Shown piece after piece: positions 6,948-16,000 of a stretch of DNA of 64,000 nucleotides. Under the pieces are notes generated by a model that saw nothing but the letters and a program-made list of their open reading frames with translations, was not told where the DNA came from and did no database searches. The position numbers and the translations under genes were made by a program. Position 1 is the first letter of the stretch; every line of letters starts with the position of its first letter. Origin of the DNA: an uncultured Lachnospiraceae bacterium (GTDB lineage Bacteria > Bacillota > Clostridia > Lachnospirales > Lachnospiraceae); the NCBI GenBank assembly GCA_947626745.1, contig CANQTF010000005.1, forward strand, positions 1 through 64,000, in the 5' to 3' direction.

Positions 6948-9665
6948 ATGAGAGAGGCAGACAAGGGCGGACGGACGGCCCGCCGCAACAAACTGAAGAG
7001 AGATAACAGGGGCTCGGCGATCGTCATCGTCATCATCGCGATGGCGATGATCGGTATCCTCGCCACCACGATCCTATGGGCGTCCTATCTGAATTACCGC
7101 ATCAAGATCAGCGACCTGAAGGTGAAGAACAGCTTCTACTCGGCGGAGACCGTGGTGGAGCAGATCATGGCGGGCGTGAAGAAGGATGTGGTCTCCGCTT
7201 CCGTCAACGAGGCGTATCAGGAAGTGGTGAGCAACTGGGACGCGCTCGGCACGGACGCAAACCGCGAGAGTTATTTCATCACGGCTTACACACAGGCCGT
7301 CGAGGAGAAGCTGGGCGTGGGTGATCCGGGCGTGCCGGCGGGACAGTACGATCCGGCGAAGCTGGCGCAGTATGTGGACGGCGTTTTTCTGGACGGCAGT
7401 AACGCCACGTCGGGCAACATCGCTTCGGAGGAGGACGGCGCGCCCTATGGCAGCGCGGCGGACTGGGTGTCTGCATGGAAGGGTCAGACTGACGCGAAGA
7501 AGGCCCCGCTCTTCCGATCCTTTGAGGATAACCGCGCATCGGATCCCCAATCGGGTACAATGACGCTTAGGAATGTCCGTGTGCAGTTTTACGACAGCGA
7601 CGGTCTGCTGTCCGTTATCGAGACGGATATCGCGATCGATGTGCCGAAGCTGCGCTTCACACAGGCGGGTACGATCGACAGGCTCTATCAGTATGTGCTG
7701 GTGGGCGACGACGGCATCGTGACGGAAGACAACACCAAGGTAACGATCGACGGCAGTATCTACGGCGGCGCCTATGAGACGGGCGATGCCGCGATCGACG
7801 AGGAGAATGACGGTATCCGCATCGGCAAGGGCAGCACGGTGACGGTGCAGAACGCCAACTATGTCATATCCGGCGGCGACATCATCGTGGGCACGGCGGA
7901 GAATTTTGTGAACCTGATCCATCAGGACGCGGACTTTGTCGTGAAAGATATGATCGCCGACGGCGTGGGCTTCCGCACCAACGTGTATACGCAGGGGCTG
8001 GCGGTGAACGGCAGCCATTTGAGCATAGCGGGCAAAGTGTTCGCGGCCAACGACCTGATCCTGTCCGGCAGCGGCAGCAACGTGACGCTGGAGGGACAGT
8101 ATTTCGGGTATGGCGGCGAGACGGGCAGCCGCGTGACGGCGAAGAACGAGGACGGCACGGACAAGACGGACGCCGAGGGCAGGACTGTCTATGCCAATCC
8201 GGCGCAGGTCAGCAGCGCCATTGTCATTAACGGCAAAGATTCCGCCGTGGATCTGACGGGACTCACTGTCCTGCAGCTCGCGGGACGCGCCTATGTGAGT
8301 CTGGGCGACGACGACAGCGCGGATGGTCTGCCCCATGTGCTGATGGGCGAGTCGATCTCCGTCAAGAGCAACCAGATCGCTTATCTGGTGCCGCCGGAGT
8401 GTATCGGCACGCTGGACGGCAAGACAGTCATCGGGCAGAACCCCATGTCTTTCAGCACATGGAGCAATATGGCGGCGAGCCTTGCGGACTATCTGGAGGA
8501 AGGACGGGATTTCCGCATCGTGAACGCGGGCATGTCGGCCTCCAAGCTGGGCGGCAGCAACCTGAACGCCTTCGGCATCGGCGACATCACCGCGGCGGAT
8601 TTTGAGGGCGTCGATCCGGCGAATCTGGCGGAGGTCAGCAGGACGCTCAATGCGAAGGCGGCGGCGAAGGGCGTTCGTTTCCTCTATCTGCCGGAAAAAC
8701 AGCAGGTGTACCTGTATCTCGTGATGGACGCGGAGAACGCGGAGCAGTATTTTGCGGCTTACTATAATGTGAACGGCAACAAGTCGAGTCTTGACAGCTA
8801 TTTCAATACCTATGCCTCCGGCGGTATCCGGTTAAAAGAGAATGTGCAGGGCTACACGGTGGTCGGCAACAGCATGGTCTCCCTGACGGATGCCGGGGAC
8901 GGCAACAGCATAAGGACGAACGCCGACGGCGACAAGCTGGTGCGGCTGCTCTCCAGCGTGGAGCCTGAGAAAGAGGAGGAAGAAGGCGGGGACGGGGCAG
9001 AACAGCCCAAGGATCCCGACGCCTATGAGGAAGTGTCCGACAACCTCACGGAGACGGAGAACGTAAAGGATTCTCTGGAAGATCTGGGTCAGGACAGCGA
9101 GACCGTCTATCGGAATCTGAACACCAGTCTGACGGAGGAGGAGGACGGCACGGCGCTCGCCGCCACCGTATTTGAGAATCTGGTACAGGTAGATACGCCG
9201 GCGGGCGCGGCTTCCGGCAACGTGGGTCTGAAAGACTATCTGGCGGAGGAGGGTGTGGACGAGGCCACCTTCGTGACGGACGACGCCCTGAAGCTGAAGG
9301 CCGTGCTGAAGGACGGCGATTATACGGTGGGTGACCAGGCGGGTGACAGCACTCTGCGCCTTGTGATCGCCACGGGCGACGTGACGGTGAAGGAGGATTT
9401 TCAGGGGCTGATCTTGGCAGGCGGCACGATCACCGTGGAGAACAACGCGACGTGTACGAAGAACGGCGAAGATGTGTACAAGGTCTTACAGGCGGGCAGA
9501 GATCCCGGCGAAGACGCGGCGGATACCAACGTGCCCGCCAATATCCTCTGTAACGGCTCGGGCATGGTGCTGAGCGGTTACGAGGGCGCGGAGGCCGATG
9601 CGCTCGGCAATCTGGCGATAGATTACTCGGAGATAGTAAGGTATGAGAATTGGATCAAGAAGTAA
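6948..9665 (+). CDS. PilX/GspK-like giant minor pilin (905 aa)
   Basis: The N-terminus has a basic 22-residue leader ending RDNRG, then SAIVIVIIAMAMIGILA, a pilin-type hydrophobic helix. The +5 residue is Ile rather than Glu, which is characteristic of PilX/GspK-type tip pseudopilins. The remaining roughly 850 residues are Gly/Asp/Val rich with many short repeating strand-turn patterns (for example VTIDGSIYGG, ITVENNATC), suggestive of a beta-helix or adhesin-like fold. An acidic low-complexity segment lies near residues 675-695. It probably sits at or near the pilus tip. The following pilin gene overlaps its 3' end by 23 nt, so the two are translationally linked. Confidence 0.75.
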   Translation: MREADKGGRTARRNKLKRDNRGSAIVIVIIAMAMIGILATTILWASYLNYRIKISDLKVKNSFYSAETVVEQIMAGVKKDVVSASVNEAYQEVVSNWDALGTDANRESYFITAYTQAVEEKLGVGDPGVPAGQYDPAKLAQYVDGVFLDGSNATSGNIASEEDGAPYGSAADWVSAWKGQTDAKKAPLFRSFEDNRASDPQSGTMTLRNVRVQFYDSDGLLSVIETDIAIDVPKLRFTQAGTIDRLYQYVLVGDDGIVTEDNTKVTIDGSIYGGAYETGDAAIDEENDGIRIGKGSTVTVQNANYVISGGDIIVGTAENFVNLIHQDADFVVKDMIADGVGFRTNVYTQGLAVNGSHLSIAGKVFAANDLILSGSGSNVTLEGQYFGYGGETGSRVTAKNEDGTDKTDAEGRTVYANPAQVSSAIVINGKDSAVDLTGLTVLQLAGRAYVSLGDDDSADGLPHVLMGESISVKSNQIAYLVPPECIGTLDGKTVIGQNPMSFSTWSNMAASLADYLEEGRDFRIVNAGMSASKLGGSNLNAFGIGDITAADFEGVDPANLAEVSRTLNAKAAAKGVRFLYLPEKQQVYLYLVMDAENAEQYFAAYYNVNGNKSSLDSYFNTYASGGIRLKENVQGYTVVGNSMVSLTDAGDGNSIRTNADGDKLVRLLSSVEPEKEEEEGGDGAEQPKDPDAYEEVSDNLTETENVKDSLEDLGQDSETVYRNLNTSLTEEEDGTALAATVFENLVQVDTPAGAASGNVGLKDYLAEEGVDEATFVTDDALKLKAVLKDGDYTVGDQAGDSTLRLVIATGDVTVKEDFQGLILAGGTITVENNATCTKNGEDVYKVLQAGRDPGEDAADTNVPANILCNGSGMVLSGYEGAEADALGNLAIDYSEIVRYENWIKK

Positions 9666-10212
9666 ACTGACAAACAACAACAGAGGCTTTTCCCTCGTGG
9701 AGCTGGTCATCGTGATCGCGATCATCGCCGTGGTCGGTCTCGGCGCGACCTTGTCCATCATTCTGATCTTCAGCGCCAACGCCAAGACCTGTGCCAACGA
9801 TATCTTGGGCGCGATCGCCGAGTGCAAGATCGAGACCATGAGCAAGGGGCAGGGCAACGTCAAGCTGCTGCTCTACCGCGACGGCGCGGGCGGCACGGTC
9901 TACAGCGAGCTGCAGATCAGGGATAATGCAAGCGCCGCGTGGGAGACGAAGGGCGGCGAGCGGGAGAAGATCGGCGCGAGCAAGTGTACCGTTACGAGCG
10001 GCGGCGCGGAGCTGCCGACCGACCAAAGCGGCGCGTGGGTGATCTGCTACAACCGCAGCACGGGCGCATTCGTGGAGGCGGGCGACGGCGCTGCGGGCGA
10101 GGCGACCACACAGTCCCTGTTGGATCAGGGCATAGAGGTACAGGGCGGCAGCAAGCATTACCGCATCAAACTGGAAAGGCTGACCGGCAAGACGACGAAG
10201 ACACTGGAATAG
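9643..10212 (+). CDS. Type IV prepilin-like protein (189 aa)
   Basis: The leader MRIGSRSKLTNNNRG is followed by FSLVELVIVIAIIAVVGLG, with Glu at +5, so it is a canonical prepilin. At 189 aa it is the only pilin here of the size usual for a major pilin or GspG/GspH pseudopilin. The globular part has two cysteines in the N-terminal third (KTCAND, AECKIE) and further ones later. The start codon lies inside the 3' end of the preceding gene, with GGAG about 12 nt upstream. Whether it is the main pilin subunit or a minor one cannot be decided from sequence. Confidence 0.78.
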   Translation: MRIGSRSKLTNNNRGFSLVELVIVIAIIAVVGLGATLSIILIFSANAKTCANDILGAIAECKIETMSKGQGNVKLLLYRDGAGGTVYSELQIRDNASAAWETKGGEREKIGASKCTVTSGGAELPTDQSGAWVICYNRSTGAFVEAGDGAAGEATTQSLLDQGIEVQGGSKHYRIKLERLTGKTTKTLE

Positions 10213-10287
10213 CTTCGGCACGGACGGGCTGACGCGGGGCGGACGCAGGACCGGAAAGGACTGCGGCAGTAAGAAGAAAGGATCCTG

Positions 10288-12972
10288 ATGATGAAAAGAG
10301 ACCAGAAAGGCTTTACGATAGTGGAATTGATCATAGCCGTGGCGATCCTCGCGATCGTGGTGCTCGCGGTGGGCGGCTTCATGGTGGTGGGCTCCAGAAG
10401 CTACACCAACGCGAATACCGATATCATGCTGCAGCAGGACGCACAGCTTGCCCTGAACCAGATATCCGACGTCATCATCGACACCACCGACAGCATCAGC
10501 TACAGCTTGGACGGCGTGAGCGTGGTGAAGGATGCCTATTACGATGGCGAGGCGACGAACAAGACGCTGGTCGTGGTGAACCGCGGCAACGAAGAGAGCA
10601 ATAACAACAACAAGAACTACTGGTTTCGCTGGGTCAAGGATTCCGCAGCGCCGGAGACGGAGACGGGCGTGATCTACTTCAATGAAGTAGATGTTACGAT
10701 AGACCCCTCCAAGAGCGAGGCGGAGCAGATCGCGGCGATACAGACGCAGATACAGGACGATCTGGACGCGCATTTCTCATCGGGTGTGGCAGAGCCGGAT
10801 ACGCCCGTGCTGGCGGAGCATGTGCAGAAGTTTTCCATTGATATCTCGCAGTTTGAGGAGAACCGCGTGGTCATGATCGCCATGACCTTCGAGAACGGCG
10901 GCAGACAGTACGACACCTCCAATAACGTGACGGTCCGCAACCGGATCGCGCTGAATACGATCGATGTCGATCCCATGAAGCTGGCGGACACTTTCGTGAT
11001 CGACGACCCCGGCAGCATCATCATCGAGCCCGGCGAGTCTTACACGATCCCGATGCCGGCGGTGACCAGTCCCGCCGAGGATCAGGCGCTCACATGGAAG
11101 AGCGTGCCCGACATCACGCCGGAGGGCACGGTACAGATAGGGCTGACCGATACGCGGGAGTCCTTCAACGTCAGGGTCGAGCGTCTGAACGAGCAGTATG
11201 CGGGACAGAACGACCGCGTGGCGAAGACCGTGAAGGTCAGGATCAAGCGGGCCACGGCGGTCAACATCACCTGCGCGCAGACCACCATTGAAGCGGGACA
11301 GCCGGTGGAGTTGACCGCATCGGTCAAAGGCAATGCGCTGGGCGAAAATTGTGTCAACGACGGGGTAGGCACCCACGGGACCGACGACATAAATAAGGAC
11401 AAGGACGTGACAAACTGGCGCATCGTTTCGGGCGCGGAGTTCGTGGAGGGCGGCATCGACGGCAGCAGCAACGAGCACGGCACGGAGGCGTCCCTGACGA
11501 TCAAATCCACGGCGGCGGAAGGCTCGGAGATCATCATCGAGGCGGATTCGGCTCTGTCCGTCCGCAAGCCTTACGATACCGTCACGGGCCGCTTCGTCAT
11601 CAGGGTGGACAAAGGCATCAGCGGCGATTATCCGCTGCAGGGCAACTTCAAGCTGGGCACCTGGGACGATCCGGGTCCGCTCGACTATATGCGCTCTCAT
11701 TTGGAGACGAATTTTGACCACTATATCTATTGTGTGCGCGTCAGAGAGAAGACTGCGACGACCGCGGCAAACGATCTGGTGGTGTTATACGAGACGACGG
11801 GAGCAAACGAGAGATTCTTCCCGGATCTTCTGGGCCTGACCTGGGACCGCGAATACAGGATCACGTTTCAGGTGCTCGACCCCGTCTCCAAGGAGACCAG
11901 AGAAAAGAAGCAAAGGGGCGAAGTATGGGGGCTGTATGCGGACAGTAATGAAGATATCGTCAATGAGTATCTGGCGCATATCGATCCCGTGACGGGCAAG
12001 TATGTGGGCGACAAGTATCCGGCAGACGATCTGTACAGCGGTCTGCTGAGTCCTCCTGCGGCGTCTTTCCGGTATAACGACATCACTTATCCGAATAACG
12101 ACAAGGATTACAGCGAGAGTTATCATTACCACTTTGGCAACGCCAATGAGACCGTAATGGGAAGGCCGGTCTTGGGCGAGTCGGCGAACATCAGGTACAA
12201 TTCGATCGAAAATCAGTTGACCTTCTCCGTATACAAGGGCGAAGGCAGCGATCCCTCGTCTTGGGAGACGATCTATGCCTATGAGGAGAAGGACGGCCAT
12301 TTGGGCTACACGGGGTCGAATCGCTACGGTTCGCTGTCCGTCAACCCGCAGGGCAGCGAGCTTTTGAAGAAGGAGGACAATAACGACCTGACGAAGACCC
12401 TCGGCACATACCACATCGTGCCCGGCTTCTACTATGCCAACAATCTGAACCTCAACCACCTGAATTATATCTATCCGGTGACCGGCGGCGGCCAGCTGGA
12501 TACCAGCAAGATGGGGCTGGACGGGAACGGCGGCGACTACTCGCTGCACTATTACCCGCAGACGGCGGCGGCCATAACGCTCAAGATAGAAATGGGAAAT
12601 ATGAAGCTGTCCGTGGCAGACAGCGATCTGAACGGCGGCGACGTCTATCTCAATCTCCCCGCGCCTAAGAAGGGGTATGACGACTTCTGGTTCGAGTTGG
12701 AGAAAGAGGAGGAGCAGGTCAAGGAAGGGCAGCGGCTGGAGGTCTGGAAGGACGGCAAGAAGTACAAGGAATTGAGTCAGGTCAAGGCTTCGTGCAAATA
12801 TGATCCTTCGGACGGCTCCTATACGGTGCATCTGTGGAATACGGAGTGGAAACCGAACGCGGCGAACGTATGGGAGGAGTATTTGGTCGATCTGGGCGAA
12901 TACAAGTGGCGGCCGGGCGACGATACGTGGACCTGCAAGACGGCGGGCACAGGCAGCAAGAAGATAAACTAG
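10288..12972 (+). CDS. PilW-like giant minor pilin with Ig-like region (894 aa)
   Basis: Short leader MMKRDQKG, then FTIVELIIAVAILAIVVLAVGG with Glu at +5. The first 200 residues resemble PilW/ComGF-type minor pilins (stalk helix, then a Q-x-A-L-N-Q-I-S-D helix). Residues about 240-440 contain beta-rich segments of the bacterial Ig-like (Big) type, such as the ATAVNITCAQTTIEAGQPVELTA strand pattern. The C-terminal 400 residues are Tyr/Asn/Asp rich and unassigned. ATG at 10291 is an equally possible start. The gene directly precedes the DUF5057-like gene, the position taken by PilW/PilX before PilY1 in Gram-negative pilus operons. Confidence 0.75.
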   Translation: MMKRDQKGFTIVELIIAVAILAIVVLAVGGFMVVGSRSYTNANTDIMLQQDAQLALNQISDVIIDTTDSISYSLDGVSVVKDAYYDGEATNKTLVVVNRGNEESNNNNKNYWFRWVKDSAAPETETGVIYFNEVDVTIDPSKSEAEQIAAIQTQIQDDLDAHFSSGVAEPDTPVLAEHVQKFSIDISQFEENRVVMIAMTFENGGRQYDTSNNVTVRNRIALNTIDVDPMKLADTFVIDDPGSIIIEPGESYTIPMPAVTSPAEDQALTWKSVPDITPEGTVQIGLTDTRESFNVRVERLNEQYAGQNDRVAKTVKVRIKRATAVNITCAQTTIEAGQPVELTASVKGNALGENCVNDGVGTHGTDDINKDKDVTNWRIVSGAEFVEGGIDGSSNEHGTEASLTIKSTAAEGSEIIIEADSALSVRKPYDTVTGRFVIRVDKGISGDYPLQGNFKLGTWDDPGPLDYMRSHLETNFDHYIYCVRVREKTATTAANDLVVLYETTGANERFFPDLLGLTWDREYRITFQVLDPVSKETREKKQRGEVWGLYADSNEDIVNEYLAHIDPVTGKYVGDKYPADDLYSGLLSPPAASFRYNDITYPNNDKDYSESYHYHFGNANETVMGRPVLGESANIRYNSIENQLTFSVYKGEGSDPSSWETIYAYEEKDGHLGYTGSNRYGSLSVNPQGSELLKKEDNNDLTKTLGTYHIVPGFYYANNLNLNHLNYIYPVTGGGQLDTSKMGLDGNGGDYSLHYYPQTAAAITLKIEMGNMKLSVADSDLNGGDVYLNLPAPKKGYDDFWFELEKEEEQVKEGQRLEVWKDGKKYKELSQVKASCKYDPSDGSYTVHLWNTEWKPNAANVWEEYLVDLGEYKWRPGDDTWTCKTAGTGSKKIN

Positions 12973-13023
12973 CGTGACGGCAAGACAACGATAACCTTTC
13001 AGCAGTATAATGGGGCGATAAGT

Positions 13024-16000
13024 ATGGAACACAATGAGATCATGGAAACAGGGAAACTCCACAGCGAGGGCGGGAGCGGAGACGGCAGGAAGAAGCTTCT
13101 GCTGATCGCCGCGCTGACGTCACTGCTCTTGGCCGTGGCCGGTGCGATCTACGGCGCTTTCCGTCTGGGAAAGAAGCGGGGCGCGCAGGAGGCGGCAAAG
13201 CAGCGCACAGCGAAGCGGCGTAAGGCGGGGCGTGTCTCCGGCAGGAACAGACATGCGGCGGCCGGAAAGAGCGGGGTGCATGAGAGCGGGAGGCCGGAGG
13301 AACGGTCCGCGGCGCAGCCTGTCTATGTGGTGCGCCCTCTGCAGCCGAAGAAGAAGGAGAGCCGGGCGAAACGTTTCCGGCGGCATCTGTGTGCGGCGGC
13401 CGCAGTGATCCTTGTGATCTCCATGGTGGGCTCGAGTACGCTGCCCTATGGGGAGACGCCCACCGTTCTGGCGCGGGAGTCCTTCTCCGGCATCGGCAGG
13501 ATCGTGGCGGAGCACGAGTCCGAGCCTTATACGATATTGGATATCACGGCGGCGAACGCAGCCGATTCCTCTTCCCACACGTTCAATCTGGGCTCGATGG
13601 GCTATCTGGTGAACGGACAGTCCGCGCTGCAGACGGAGCTGGCGAAGATATTCAGCGACGACCTGACCTCCACGGGCGGCGTCGGCGGTACGGGAACGGC
13701 GGCGACGAAAACCTATGCAACGTATGATAAAAGACAGGAATTATTTAAAAATCTGACAAATTCCTCAGACCTCGTGACATATCAGGAGGCTTACGGCGGC
13801 GTGAGCGGCATGTCCACGAGCGGCTATACGCAGATCTATGCCGGGGATACGGCGGGCGCTGCGACGGGCGGTACCGGCACCGGCACTTCTACGGCGGTTA
13901 CGGGACAGAGCTTCTATGCAAGGATAGTGGAGAATACAAGCAAGACAGGCAATTACAACAAAGCGGAAGGATATGCGGGAATCGGCGGGCGTTTTGCCCT
14001 GCCGACCTATGGCTACGACGCCGAGAACGGAACGCTGCGCATTACCTTTAAGCGGGCCGGCGTCGTGCCAGAGGTGACAAACGGTTATGTGGTGCGCGTG
14101 CGCGGCGCGATGGCCGAGAACGGACAGCGCACCGAGTTTGCCACGGATACGACGGGCGTCTATCTCTGCGGCGAGGACGGCACATACAGCTATGTGGGTA
14201 CGGTGGCGCAGCTCATCGGCAGGACCTACACGAGAGTCGAGGACGAGCAGGAGCAGGAGCAGCAGCCCCAGCAGAATACGGTGACGCAGTCCCCCCAGAC
14301 GCCGGCCGAGCCGACGCCGGAGGGCGACGGCAATACGGAGCAGGACGGTGACGGGAACGGCGGCGGTGAAGGCGATGAAAGCGGCGACGGCAGCGAGGGC
14401 GAGACCACGCCCGCGCCGAGCGAGCCGGCGACAGACCCCAACCCCGCGCCGCCTGAGCCGACGCCAGATCCCAACTCTGCGCCGCCTGAGCCGGCATCGG
14501 CGCCTGGCGGGAACAGTGAAGACAACGGAAGCAACTCCACAGGGGAAGGCGAGCCGCTGATCTCCCGCGCGCTTTCGATGCCGGGCGGCTGGTATCTGCT
14601 GGCCGGGCTGACACCCGACGGCGGCGAAGGGCAGCCGGGCACAACGCCGCCGGAGCAGAGCGCAGATCCCGGTGACGGAGACGGCGAGCCGGATACGACG
14701 CCCACAACGCCGCCGGAGCAGAACACGGATCCCGGTGACGGAGACGGCGGGCAGGGTACGACGCCCACAGCGCCGCCGGAGCAGAGCGCAGATCCCGGTG
14801 ACGGAGACGGCGGGCAGGGTACGACGCCCACAACGCCGCCGGAGCAGAGCACGGATCCCGGCGACGGCGAAACACAGGATTCCGACGGTGGCGGCAGCTT
14901 CCACTATGTTGCGTCAGGCCCGGAGGACAGTGAGATAGACTGGTCCGTGTATGAGGATCTGGCAGTATGTTATTTCGAGCCCGCCACGGGGGAAGAACCG
15001 GCAGGCACGATCCTGTATGAAGTGGACAGCGTGGAGGAGATCGAGTCCGGCAGCGGGCTTCCCAGGCCCTTAGATGCCTATACGCGGCCCACAACAGGCG
15101 GCGCGATCATGCCGATCGGCGGCGGAACAGGGCTGCCGGGAACGGCACAGAACGGCATGAGCACCTACGGCACGGCGCCGATCGGCGGTCCATGGAGCCC
15201 TTACGGCACTTCTCCCAGTACGACGCCGGCTGGGTATATCTACACGCCGGGAACGGGCGATTATGATCTGGTGTATGTCTGCGGCGGGGACGTTGTGCCC
15301 GCGCCGTCGGATACGACGCTGGTGCTGGTTCAGGTGCAGGGCGCGCCTGTCTATGTGCGCTGCACCACCGGCGATGTGCTGAAGGACTCTGTATTCAGCT
15401 CCCTGTCCGGCGGCGACAATGAGAGCAGCGGGTTCAGCATTCAGGTCGTCAGCAAGCGGGCGGACGAAGTGACGGTTTCCGACGTAGCGGATGCGGATCT
15501 GATCTTTCTGGAGGACGGCAAGAACAGCCCGTTATCGACCACAGGCACAGCAGGGGGCAGCACGCTGACGGCGGCCTACATCGGCAGCGGCAGCACCGCC
15601 GGCGGTGGCGGCACTGTGGGCAGCTCGGGAGCGGATATGGCGCCCGATGTGATGCGGCGTATCCTGCTGGACGCGGCGGAAGATTTGAAGCCCGTGATCG
15701 TGGAGCACGATGTGGCCACAGACGAAGATCACTATAAGGATTCCAATTACCAGTATCTGGCGCGGGCGTTCCTGAAAGACGATCTGGCGGGCTTCTGCGC
15801 GGCGATGGACGAGGGAAGCAATTTCGCCGATAATGTCAAAATGAATGTAAGTTCCGGCAGTTATCCGGATAAAACAGACAATAGCTATCATTATGTAAAC
15901 CGAAATGTATATATCGTAGGCTCCGGCACGACGCTTGTCAGCACAGGCTTTGCTACGAAGTTTGACGGCACGAATGCAAAGGCGGGCTTCTCCGAGGTGC

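Noticed and set aside
12982-13011. Possible internal promoter (AAGACA-18-TATAAT) before the DUF5057-like gene
   Set aside because: The predicted start would be about 6 nt from the ATG, leaving no room for an RBS; the -35 is poor.
14641-14875. CRISPR-like array
   Set aside because: The units are contiguous, in frame within a coding gene and have no unique spacers; they are a protein tandem repeat.
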